From an uncultured Desulfuromonadales bacterium (lineage in GTDB: Bacteria > Desulfobacterota > Desulfuromonadia > Desulfuromonadales > Geopsychrobacteraceae): DNA of 8,039 nt. The DNA lies in NCBI GenBank assembly GCA_947259685.1, contig CAMYNC010000153.1:1-8039 (forward strand). Direction: 5' to 3'. Made by a program: the position numbers and the translations under genes. How positions within the stretch are numbered: position 1 is the stretch's first letter; every line of letters begins with the position of its first letter. This document shows, piece by piece, positions 1 through 5,329 of the stretch. A model generated the notes under the pieces. That model did not search any database. It saw only the letters and a list, made by a program, of their open reading frames with translations, and was not told where the DNA came from.

Positions 1-57
1 TTGTTATGATAAGTCAATGTAAAGAGGATACCCAACTTAATCAATATTTAATTTTAC

Positions 58-123
58 TCTGACCCCAATTATTTACAATTATTTACCCCAATTATTTCTA
101 ATTATTTCTGACCCCAATTATTT
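58..123. repeat. Cluster of AATTATTT / TCTGACCCCAATTATTT direct repeats
   Basis: AATTATTT occurs five times in 57 bases (67-74, 77-84, 90-97, 100-107, 116-123). A 17-base unit, TCTGACCCCAATTATTT, occurs exactly twice (58-74 and 107-123). A shorter CCCCAATTATTT lies at 86-97. The cluster overlaps the 3' end of hipA (98-123) and continues beyond it. On the minus strand the unit reads AAATAATTGGGGTCAGA. Similar GGGGTCAGA-type intergenic repeats are, from memory, common near small transposases in Desulfobacterota and Gammaproteobacteria, but no transposase is in view here. Bases 1-57 show nothing else recognisable. Confidence 0.75.
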
Positions 124-1429
124 TTGCAAACTTCTCCAAGCGAAGAGTATTCTGTATCTGGTCACGCCAGATTGCAGGTACACCGACATCATCTGCATAA
201 TCACGCCAATGCAGAACTTTTTCCCACACTTCTTTGATTATGGTTTCTGCCCGGCCACGCTTCATAGAGGCGGTTCTGGCACAGGCCTTGAAATCTTCCA
301 GGATAAAGTCGTCGCGTTTGCCGTTCAATGTCATCTGATGACTGGCTGTCCAGGTCCCGGAGGGGTTGAAGCTGTAGGTCATGTCAAAGGCGGGCGCCAG
401 AGCCCAGGTTCCTGATTTGTCCATCAGGAAGGCGATGTTTTTCACATGATCATCCTGATTGCGGGCGATTATATTAAAGACCATCCGGCGAAACATCTCT
501 TCAATCGAACTCATCGGCAGACCGAGCTGCCTGATGACGAGAAGGGCTTGTTCGTAGGAATATGATCCCGCCAGGTTAAAATCATAATGCGCCAGCGCAC
601 AAAGAGACTGCATATGGAGCTTTTCGCAACCTGCAAGACGATCAAAGCGGCGCGTCATGAAATGGTGCCTGTTGTTTTCCTCGAAAAGCCGGCAGTCACT
701 CATCGTGATCCCTGCGTCAGCGGCCATTTTTGAATAGGCATATTCAATGAGGCCATACCCCTTGGGATCTTCTAGTTCCTTATCCTTATTACCGCTGACA
801 CCATCAAATTTCAGCAGCCAGTATTCAAAACCTTTTGCGGCAGGGAGTTGTCCGGAACGTACTTCATTGGTTGAGGGGTTCCAGGCAATTATTGCTTTGG
901 CTCTTGCTCCGCCAGCCGAAGTACCGACTCGCAGGATATCCCTTAAAGCGTTTTCCTTGTGTTTTCCAACAAGCGATACATTCAGATTATTTCGATGGGT
1001 GAGAATTTCGGAGGCAAGATCCACCAGTTTATCGATTTGAATCCGTGTAGCCTGACGGGCTTTGGGTCCTGTTGCAGGAGCGTATTCCAGTGCGCCCATT
1101 CCTCGTACGCCTGTGTAACAAAGGCGTTCGACTGGGTTGAACGAATCCGGCCGCCGTCCCTGTGAGGCCAACCAGGAATTGATCAGAGCATTTCCGAATT
1201 TGTCAGGTAACGAGTCTGCCAGCAGGCCGGGTAGACCATGAAAGGTCTGTTTAGACAATTCCGGGAAGGTATAGACCCTGGTGGCGAGCGGCATCATAAG
1301 CGGTGAAATTTCTATACCACTTCCAGCAAATTTTGGATCATATTCAAAGGCGGCAGTATCCTGACCATCAGCCAAGGAAACTGCACCAATGGTTCGCCCC
1401 CACATCTTGACTTCGGCAAGCGTTGTCAC
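98..1429 (-). CDS. hipA: HipA-family serine/threonine kinase toxin
   Basis: Toxin of a type II HipBA module: a cytoplasmic kinase of the HipA/PI3-4 kinase-like fold. The E. coli relative phosphorylates glutamyl-tRNA synthetase and induces persistence; the target here is unknown. The 443 residues match the usual family length. The N-terminal HipA subdomain covers about 1-115. The Gly-rich loop is at 169-178 (GTSAGGARAK), with S171 the likely counterpart of the autophosphorylated serine. K207 sits in an LLKF strand. The catalytic loop NQDDHVKN is at 324-331, and the metal-binding Asp is D349 in FDMT. All kinase motifs are intact, so an active enzyme is predicted. The start is GTG, whose GTGA overlaps the hipB stop by four bases, which implies translational coupling. 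The last residues (KIIGVRNN) are encoded by the repeat unit at 107-123, so the native C-terminus may have been altered. Confidence 0.93.
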   Translation of the reverse strand: MTTLAEVKMWGRTIGAVSLADGQDTAAFEYDPKFAGSGIEISPLMMPLATRVYTFPELSKQTFHGLPGLLADSLPDKFGNALINSWLASQGRRPDSFNPVERLCYTGVRGMGALEYAPATGPKARQATRIQIDKLVDLASEILTHRNNLNVSLVGKHKENALRDILRVGTSAGGARAKAIIAWNPSTNEVRSGQLPAAKGFEYWLLKFDGVSGNKDKELEDPKGYGLIEYAYSKMAADAGITMSDCRLFEENNRHHFMTRRFDRLAGCEKLHMQSLCALAHYDFNLAGSYSYEQALLVIRQLGLPMSSIEEMFRRMVFNIIARNQDDHVKNIAFLMDKSGTWALAPAFDMTYSFNPSGTWTASHQMTLNGKRDDFILEDFKACARTASMKRGRAETIIKEVWEKVLHWRDYADDVGVPAIWRDQIQNTLRLEKFAKIIGVRNN

Positions 1430-1785
1430 GACTCGTCACCCCATGACCATTTTTTTGGGTCTTTATTCGGTCGCCGACTTGAGGAGACGCGTTGTCGCAC
1501 CTTGCCTTTTTGCTTCAGCAGTTCCATAGGTCGGGAGAGCGGTTCGGGGATCATTAGATCCAGCCCCCTTGTTAAATCCAGGACACGTAATATCCTGATG
1601 ATGGTTGAAAATTGTACAGAGGCCCCGGCTTCAAGTCGTTCAATGGTGCGTTTGGATACGCCTGCCTGCTCAGCCAGATCTGCCTGCGTTACCTGACTGT
1701 CAATACGATAACGGGCGATACGTTTTCCAATCTCGGTTAGTATAGCATCATCTGTCAGTAGTTTTGATATGTCCATAATCGTCAT
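1426..1785 (-). CDS. hipB: HipB-family XRE antitoxin and autorepressor
   Basis: A 119-residue DNA-binding antitoxin that should neutralise the adjacent HipA and repress the operon. An XRE/Cro-type helix-turn-helix lies at about 19-75, with the recognition region at 34-53 (TQADLAEQAGVSKRTIERLE). The C-terminal tail is basic and ends in KKWSWGDES, a Trp-rich end typical of this HipB subgroup. It is the first gene of the pair and overlaps hipA by four bases. Two starts are possible: ATG at 1785 or the in-frame ATG at codon 4 (MDISK). Neither has a clear Shine-Dalgarno sequence, so the start is uncertain. The upstream region has a promoter with an internal palindrome, as expected for autoregulation. 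Confidence 0.92.
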   Translation of the reverse strand: MTIMDISKLLTDDAILTEIGKRIARYRIDSQVTQADLAEQAGVSKRTIERLEAGASVQFSTIIRILRVLDLTRGLDLMIPEPLSRPMELLKQKGKVRQRVSSSRRPNKDPKKWSWGDES

Positions 1786-1813
1786 TTTTGTCGACTAAGT
1801 TAATGATATGTTT

Positions 1814-1842
1814 ATTTTATCGTCATATATTACGATTAGCAA
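1814..1842 (-). promoter_or_regulatory. Predicted hipBA promoter
   Basis: Read on the minus strand, a -35 TTGCTA (1842-1837) and a -10 TAAAAT (1819-1814) are separated by exactly 17 bases. They match the sigma-70 consensus at 4/6 and 5/6 positions. The expected transcript start is near 1807, which leaves a leader of about 22 bases before hipB. The spacer holds the ATCGT-N8-ACGAT palindrome. Confidence 0.6.
1819..1836. promoter_or_regulatory. Putative HipB operator ATCGT-N8-ACGAT
   Basis: A perfect 5-bp inverted repeat with an 8-base spacer lies between the -35 and -10 of the hipBA promoter and touches the first base of the -10. E. coli HipB binds TATCC-N8-GGATA, so arm length and spacing match a known HipB operator while the arm sequence differs. 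Binding by this HipB is inferred. Confidence 0.6.
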
Positions 1843-1858
1843 GCAAGTGTTAGAATCA

Positions 1859-1874
1859 TTGCATCATAATGCAA
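1859..1874. repeat. Inverted repeat TTGCAT-CATA-ATGCAA
   Basis: A perfect 6-bp inverted repeat with a 4-base spacer in the hipB upstream region, about 17 bases upstream of the hipBA -35. It could be a regulator site. No T-run follows on either strand, so it is not a terminator. Confidence 0.4.
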
Positions 1875-1948
1875 CAATTTAGACGATTAATATTGTATAT
1901 TTTATATTATTCTAAATTTTTGACGATTATTTTACGATTCAAAACAGT

Positions 1949-1978
1949 TTGAATATTTAATTTATGAGGTTGTACAAT
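1949..1978 (+). promoter_or_regulatory. Predicted promoter of the three-gene operon
   Basis: A -35 TTGAAT (1949-1954) and a -10 TACAAT (1973-1978) are separated by 18 bases. Transcription would start near 1985 and give a short leader carrying the AAGGAG ribosome binding site at 1997-2002. An ACGAT half-site ends 10 bases upstream of the -35. Confidence 0.45.
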
Positions 1979-2012
1979 CAGATGGTGAAGCGGAATAAGG
2001 AGATAGGAAGGG

Positions 2013-2342
2013 ATGAAACCAGGAAGCGTAAAGATTGTTGACCGGGTTTCCGCTGTTGAGGCAATAAAAAGATTAGGCGAGGAGGATCTGCTTTTTCTTA
2101 ACCAGCTGATCATTGCGCGGCTGAAACTGATTTCACAGGCCAGAAGTACTGCTCAGATGGCCAACTTTCATCTCGGTGATCTGGTTAGTTTCCAGACCGA
2201 GGACGGCCAGGTGATTCAGGGTAAGATACTGCGTCTCAATAAAAAAACGGTCAGTATCAAGACCGGTGACGGTCACCGCTGGAATGTGGCTCCCGGCTTG
2301 CTGCGATTGGAAAAGGCTGCAGGTGAAGACCTGCTCTTCTAG
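2013..2342 (+). CDS. Hypothetical 109-residue protein with KOW/SH3-like region
   Basis: Function unknown. Residues 10-50 are mostly helical with several hydrophobic positions (EEDLLFLNQLIIARLKLI). Residues 51-99 read like a small beta barrel of the KOW/SH3 or Tudor type: F-x-L-G-D-L-V-S-F, then G-x-V-I-x-G-K-I-x-R-L-N-K-K-T-V-S-I, then W-N-V-A-P. Such folds often bind nucleic acid or partner proteins, but this is fold-level inference by eye. The start is well supported by AAGGAG at 1997-2002, ten bases before the ATG, with a second purine-rich stretch directly ahead. It is the first gene of a three-gene run; the next ORF begins 12 bases after its stop. No signal peptide or membrane segment is seen, so it is probably cytoplasmic. 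Confidence 0.8.
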   Translation: MKPGSVKIVDRVSAVEAIKRLGEEDLLFLNQLIIARLKLISQARSTAQMANFHLGDLVSFQTEDGQVIQGKILRLNKKTVSIKTGDGHRWNVAPGLLRLEKAAGEDLLF

Positions 2343-2354
2343 TGAAAGAGAGAT

Positions 2355-2675
2355 ATGCCCATGGATACAGATGATTTCAGTGAAATGGCTTATGACCTCA
2401 TTGTCCGGGCCTCGATGTTTTCCGATACCCTGAAAGCAGAACTCGGGGCGATGAGCCGTAACTATAATAATGAAAACGATTGGTTGGCTGGTGTTCAGAA
2501 GCATTGCCGGGAGATTCTTGCCGATCCTGAAGCCTATGTGGATTTCTGGGATCTTGAAGAAGTGGAGGAGCTGACAGCAGTGAAATTGAGTGAATTTGTT
2601 GATAAGCTATTGCAGCAACTGGATAGAGTGAGATCAACACCACTCATGGAGCGTGGAGCTCCTTTGGAGTATTAA
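2355..2675 (+). CDS. Hypothetical 106-residue acidic helical protein
   Basis: I do not recognise this family. The protein is acidic and predicted largely helical, with notable segments at 8-33, 48-72 (including ADPEAYVDFWDLEEVEEL) and 74-95. It has no Cys pair, membrane segment or signal peptide. The ATG at 2355 is only two bases after the GAGAG at 2348-2352. The in-frame ATG at 2361 (residue 3) lies eight bases after it and is the likelier start, giving 104 residues. It sits between the KOW-like gene (12-base gap) and the DUF6880-like gene (22-base gap), so the three are probably co-transcribed and may act together. Confidence 0.75.
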   Translation: MPMDTDDFSEMAYDLIVRASMFSDTLKAELGAMSRNYNNENDWLAGVQKHCREILADPEAYVDFWDLEEVEELTAVKLSEFVDKLLQQLDRVRSTPLMERGAPLEY

Positions 2676-2697
2676 GTGTTAAGGAAATCTGCTGAAT

Positions 2698-4041
2698 ATG
2701 ACAAGTGTACGAGATAAATTGATAGCCCTTGGCCCTTGGAAGTTGGCCGATGCCTTGCTTGAAATGGCCGGCAATTATGATGAGGTTGATGAATTGGTGG
2801 AGAGACTGGTGGCCACACCCAAGGAAAAAGTGAAGCGGTTCAAGTCCAAACTTAATGGTCTGAAGCGGTCGAGCCGTTTTATTGACTGGCGTGAAAGCGG
2901 CATTTTTGCCAGGGAACTTTCAGGAATGCTTACTGGCCTTGAGGAAAGCATTGAGGATGGTCAGACCGGGGTGGAACTGGTGGCGAGTTTTTTTGAATGC
3001 GACCGGGCGGTATTTGAGCGTTGTGATGATTCCAGCGGCATGGTGGGGGATGTTTTCCGGTATGATGCTACTGAACTTTTTGCCCGCTTTGCTGCAAAGT
3101 GCCAGGATAAGAAATGGCTGGGAAACCGAATCATTCAACTCTTTGGCGGTAACGACTATGGGGTTAGAGACAACCTGCTGGAATCAGCGGCCGGGTTTCT
3201 GCACGAGGAGAATCTTCGTGGATTGGCCGACCAGTTTTGGCAGTTGGCGGAAGAGGAAAAAGACAAGTACAGGCAGCAGAGCTGGTATAGAGGGGTGGAA
3301 GAACTGGCGGATCAACTTGGTGATGCACCCTTGTTTGAAAAGGCGCGGCTGGCCGCATGGGGTGAGCCGGGAACCCCAGCATGCCTGGACATTGCAGAGG
3401 TGTACCTGAAAACAGGAGAGCCGAAGACCGCTTTGGCATGGATAAAGCGGGATAAGGAACCGGGATCTTTTCAGGAAGACAAGCGTGACCAGCTTCTCCA
3501 GGCCATATATACGGAATTGGGTGATTCTGATAAGGCCAAGGCGATCGCCTGGAAGCGTTTTCGCAGTTATCGTACTTTAGATAGTTTGGAAGAATTACTT
3601 GCGATAATCGGCGCAGAGAAGAAAGAATCTGTTATTGCAGAACAGGCTGAAGAGATCCTGGCAGAAAAGAGATTCAGCAGCTCAGATGCCGAGTTTCTCC
3701 TTGATACTGGTTGTCTTGACCAGGCCGAACACTATCTCCTGCAATCCGCCGAGCAATTCGATGGTGACTTATACGGGTTTCTTCTGCCACTATCCGAAGC
3801 CATGGAAAATGCAGAGCGCTATCTTGCCGCCTCCATTCTCTATCGCGCTCTGCTTGATTCCATTCTTAAAAGAGGGCAGAGCAAAACATATCACCATGGT
3901 GTCCGTTATCTGAGAAAACTTGATACTTTTGCTCCCGCTGTCAGTGATTGGCAGCAATTTTCAAGTCACGACATCTACAAGAAAGAAACCAGGCTGGCCC
4001 ATGGCCGCAAATACAGCTTTTGGGGTAAATACGACAAGTAA
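2698..4041 (+). CDS. DUF6880-like helical-repeat protein
   Basis: A 447-residue soluble protein of unknown function. The C-terminal signature fits, from memory, DUF6880, a family also seen at the end of some SWIM zinc-finger proteins: Y398-H-H-G401, then H424, then H435-G-R-K438 and F441-W442. No SWIM zinc finger (CxC...CxH) is present. Residues about 225-395 look like TPR-type helix pairs, with segments such as 231-249 (DIAEVYLKTGEPKTALAWI), 266-285, 329-349 and 366-390. Such scaffolds usually bind proteins. The N-terminal 1-60 is helical and basic near KEKVKRFKSK. An AAGGAA at 2681-2686, eleven bases upstream, supports the start. It is the last gene of the three-gene run and convergent with higA. 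Family assignment is moderate; function is not known. Confidence 0.8.
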   Translation: MTSVRDKLIALGPWKLADALLEMAGNYDEVDELVERLVATPKEKVKRFKSKLNGLKRSSRFIDWRESGIFARELSGMLTGLEESIEDGQTGVELVASFFECDRAVFERCDDSSGMVGDVFRYDATELFARFAAKCQDKKWLGNRIIQLFGGNDYGVRDNLLESAAGFLHEENLRGLADQFWQLAEEEKDKYRQQSWYRGVEELADQLGDAPLFEKARLAAWGEPGTPACLDIAEVYLKTGEPKTALAWIKRDKEPGSFQEDKRDQLLQAIYTELGDSDKAKAIAWKRFRSYRTLDSLEELLAIIGAEKKESVIAEQAEEILAEKRFSSSDAEFLLDTGCLDQAEHYLLQSAEQFDGDLYGFLLPLSEAMENAERYLAASILYRALLDSILKRGQSKTYHHGVRYLRKLDTFAPAVSDWQQFSSHDIYKKETRLAHGRKYSFWGKYDK

Positions 4042-4064
4042 GCTACATTTGCAAAACGGAAATC

Positions 4065-4104
4065 AAACGAACCCGGACTCGTATCTTCGTTTCTTTGTTT
4101 ATTA
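4065..4104 (+). terminator. Possible weak intrinsic terminator after the DUF6880-like gene
   Basis: AAACGAA (4065-4071) pairs with TTCGTTT (4086-4092) across a 14-base loop, and a T-rich stretch (CTTTGTTTATT) follows. The stem is only 7 bp and AT-rich with a large loop, so efficiency would be low. Its position between convergent genes is right for a terminator. Confidence 0.35.
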
Positions 4105-4106
4105 AA

Positions 4107-4121
4107 GCTTCAATTTGAAGC
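4107..4121 (-). terminator. Small hairpin over the higA stop codon
   Basis: GCTTCAA and TTGAAGC form a 7-bp inverted repeat around one base; the hairpin would open to a 3-base loop. It spans the higA stop (4110-4112). On the minus strand TTTAATAAAC follows, so it is at best a weak terminator for higBA. Confidence 0.3.
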
Positions 4122-4421
4122 GGAATTATCAGTTCCTTTACTCTGCAGAGGTTTTATTTTCGGTCGTTTGGATTTCCGAGCCTGCCAAAGATCACAGGCA
4201 TCCTGCATCCGTAACCAGACTTCAGGGGTCGTTCCAAGCCACTGGGATAGCCGCAGAGCCATATCCACGGAAATACCGGTTTTGCCGTTCAGTAACCTGG
4301 ACAACGTGACACGGGAAACTCCCAGCTGATCGGCAGCCTCAGTGACGTTGATACCTGCTGCCTCCAGGATATCTTCTTTTATTATTTGCCCAGGGTGGGG
4401 AGGATTATACATTGCACTCAT
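4110..4421 (-). CDS. higA: HigA-family antitoxin (XRE/VapI type)
   Basis: A 103-residue antitoxin of the HigBA type II system. It binds HigB and represses its own promoter. The N-terminus has the family hallmark [15 protein letters not shown] (6-20). The helix-turn-helix is at about 26-45 ([20 protein letters not shown]), followed by [19 protein letters not shown] (49-67). The C-terminal 82-103 is basic then polar and probably disordered. The gene starts 11 bases after the higB stop. A strong Shine-Dalgarno, AGAGGTGG (minus strand, 4433-4426), lies four bases before the ATG at 4421; M4 is an alternative start. It is the second gene, as usual in higBA. Confidence 0.95.
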   Translation of the reverse strand: MSAMYNPPHPGQIIKEDILEAAGINVTEAADQLGVSRVTLSRLLNGKTGISVDMALRLSQWLGTTPEVWLRMQDACDLWQARKSKRPKIKPLQSKGTDNSASN

Positions 4422-4432
4422 ATTGCCACCTC

Positions 4433-4711
4433 TTAATGGTAGTCCAGATAATCAACCAGCTCGATATCTTCACCGACAAATTGAAAAACGACACGCCAAT
4501 TGCCGCTGACCCATACTGAGTAAAAGCCTTTTTCTTTTCCGGTCAAAGGATGCAGCCTGAATCCGGGAAGATTAACATCATCAGGCTTTGTCGCTGCGTC
4601 CAGTAGACCAAGTATTCTTCTCAGTTTAGATGCGTGTTTGGCTTGAATACCAGCTTTACTGCCGGTAGTGTAAAATTTTTCCAGCCCCTTATGGCGAAAG
4701 CTTTTAATCAT
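4433..4711 (-). CDS. higB: HigB-family toxin, RelE/ParE superfamily mRNA interferase
   Basis: A 92-residue toxin that in characterised relatives cleaves mRNA on the ribosome. It has the standard HigB length and starts [14 protein letters not shown]. Residues known to matter in Proteus HigB appear at matching positions: H54 in RLHPL, R73 in NWR, and D90-Y91-H92 at the C-terminus. The catalytic set looks complete, so an active toxin is predicted. It is the promoter-proximal gene, with higA after it. There is no ribosome binding site between the promoter and the ATG; the predicted transcript start falls at about the ATG, so translation may be leaderless and weak. The start is supported by homology of the N-terminus. 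Confidence 0.96.
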   Translation of the reverse strand: MIKSFRHKGLEKFYTTGSKAGIQAKHASKLRRILGLLDAATKPDDVNLPGFRLHPLTGKEKGFYSVWVSGNWRVVFQFVGEDIELVDYLDYH

Positions 4712-4716
4712 GATTT

Positions 4717-4745
4717 ATTGTAACCTGTATCTTTACAGGTTACAA
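4717..4745 (-). promoter_or_regulatory. Predicted higBA promoter
   Basis: On the minus strand a -35 TTGTAA (4745-4740) and a -10 TACAAT (4722-4717) are separated by 17 bases. The -10 matches the consensus at five of six positions. Only five bases separate the -10 from the higB ATG, so transcription should begin at or next to that codon. Confidence 0.7.
4719..4744. promoter_or_regulatory. Perfect inverted repeat, probable HigA operator
   Basis: TGTAACCTGTA (4719-4729) and TACAGGTTACA (4734-4744) are perfect 11-bp inverted arms around a 4-base spacer. The repeat covers nearly the whole promoter: one arm overlaps the -35 and the other the -10. This is where HigA is expected to bind to shut off its own operon. 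Confidence 0.8.
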
Positions 4746-4752
4746 TTGAAAT

Positions 4753-4782
4753 AAAAAAAGCCGTCCCCCGAAGGAGACGGCT
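4753..4782 (-). terminator. Strong intrinsic terminator with UUCG tetraloop
   Basis: On the minus strand AGCCGTCTCC (4782-4773), a TTCG loop (4772-4769) and GGGGACGGCT (4768-4759) form a fully paired 10-bp stem with one G-U pair, capped by the very stable C(UUCG)G tetraloop. Seven Ts follow (4759-4753). It ends transcription from the 59-residue ORF upstream and insulates the higBA promoter, which begins eight bases further on. Confidence 0.9.
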
Positions 4783-4809
4783 ACGGTTTTAAAGTGTAAT
4801 GGATAAAGC

Positions 4810-4989
4810 TCAGGCAGCTATTGAAGATTGACTAACATTAGCCTGTTTCAACTCAGCCATTTTTTCCGTTAAGAACCATAGTGCCTGGTTCAGTTTGACA
4901 TTGCGGTAAAGAGCTTTTACCGGTCGTGTGGTTGTTCTTCTGAGTCGTCCGTTGTTTCCTCTCGTTATTCCTTTGAGGCCACCACGCAT
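4810..4989 (-). CDS. Small 59-residue basic protein, unknown function
   Basis: This minus-strand ORF starts ATG CGT GGT GGC and ends TGA. The first 25 residues are rich in Arg, Gly and Thr (MRGGLKGITRGNNGRLRRTT). Residues 26-48 look like an amphipathic helix (VKALYRNVKLNQALWFLTEK), and the C-terminus is polar. The strong terminator begins about 28 bases after its stop, which shows that transcription on this strand really ends here and supports the gene. The ribosome binding site is weak (an AAGAAA stretch about five bases upstream). I do not recognise the family. It could instead be the coding-like part of a small RNA, or a remnant. Confidence 0.5.
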   Translation of the reverse strand: MRGGLKGITRGNNGRLRRTTTRPVKALYRNVKLNQALWFLTEKMAELKQANVSQSSIAA

Positions 4990-5023
4990 GATGTTTTCTT
5001 GAACTTATGTTAAGTCTTTATTT

Positions 5024-5146
5024 ATGTGCAGAGGACTGCCTATACGATCTTGGAATAAAGAAATCCTGAGTGAAGAAATAATTAATTCTATTCATGCCAA
5101 CAAATTGACTAATAAAATCTGGGATGAATGCTTTGGATTTATGTAA
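5024..5146 (+). CDS. Possible 40-residue ORF just before the attC-like site
   Basis: ATG TGC AGA GGA opens a 40-codon frame ending in TAA, 20 bases before the attC-like R'' box. The translation looks protein-like in its second half (EEIINSIHANKLTNKIWDE), but there is no Shine-Dalgarno and the length gives little statistical weight. Its place and orientation fit the ORF of a very small integron cassette, or the tail of a decayed one. Confidence 0.25.
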   Translation: MCRGLPIRSWNKEILSEEIINSIHANKLTNKIWDECFGFM

Positions 5147-5166
5147 ATACTCACATAGTGAATTTT

Positions 5167-5298
5167 GTGTAACAAATGTGTGCAGTGGAACGCAAGAGGC
5201 TGGTCGAGTAGCGATTCTTTCCGTTCCGCTCGAACTTAATTATAGTTCAAACTGTCAGTGCCCCCCAACCTTGCGTCTACTGACACAGGTCGTTATAC
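5167..5298 (+). other. Integron cassette recombination site (attC-like)
   Basis: The outer boxes R'' GTGTAAC (5167-5173) and R' GTTATAC (5292-5298) pair over seven positions with one G-T. R'' ends in the conserved AAC and R' begins with GTT, as in RYYYAAC...GTTRRRY, but R' has T at its fifth base. Spacers of 5 and 6 bases follow. L'' TGTGCAGT (5179-5186) pairs with L' ACTGACA (5279-5285), leaving one extrahelical G (5182). A short unpaired spacer (5187-5189 / 5277-5278) leads to a 7-bp stem, ACGCAAG (5190-5196) with CTTGCGT (5270-5276). The 73-base terminal arm has further hairpins, for example GAACT (5232-5236) with AGTTC (5244-5248). The total of 132 bases is near the length of Vibrio-type repeats. 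The extra base in L'' sets the orientation, so the cassette would lie to the left. No integrase gene or second attC was found. Confidence 0.8.
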
Positions 5299-5329
5299 GA
5301 AAGAATGAATCAAAGCATGAGCTAACATC

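Larger units (their letters stand above)
1778..1938. promoter_or_regulatory. Array of ATCGT/ACGAT half-sites in the hipB upstream region
   Basis: Half-sites lie at 1778-1782 (ATCGT, inside the hipB start), 1819-1823 (ATCGT), 1832-1836, 1883-1887, 1923-1927 and 1934-1938 (all ACGAT). Starts of successive sites, apart from the two arms of the palindrome, are 41, 51, 40 and 11 bases apart, which is close to whole turns of the helix. The last two lie just upstream of the divergent plus-strand promoter. They could be secondary HipB contacts that link control of both transcription units. The rest of the region is AT-rich with no other gene. Confidence 0.4.

Noticed and set aside
1..57. Possible GTTATGA cassette boundary at positions 3-9
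   Set aside because: The upstream sequence needed to test pairing is outside the window, and the last base does not fit the consensus.
1778..1795. A second full HipB-type palindrome at the hipB start
   Set aside because: ATCGT is followed after eight bases by TCGAC, which matches ACGAT at only three of five positions. It is kept only as a half-site.
1778..1938. CRISPR-like array from the repeated ACGAT motifs
   Set aside because: The repeated unit is only five to seven bases, with irregular spacing and mixed orientation. No repeat of 20 or more bases exists.
2882..3409. 175-codon plus-strand ORF inside the DUF6880-like gene
   Set aside because: It lies wholly within a well-supported coding frame, has no start signal, and its translation is a typical out-of-frame shadow rich in Arg, Trp and Cys.
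4863..4880. CGTTAAGAAC as a possible cassette end
   Set aside because: It lies inside the 59-residue ORF, the last base breaks GTTRRRY, and no pairing partner exists upstream.
4829..5015. Second attC ending at GTTAAGT (5009)
   Set aside because: The spacers look alike (ATTAG and ATAAG), but the L boxes do not pair and the distance of about 190 bases is too long. No folded site is supported.
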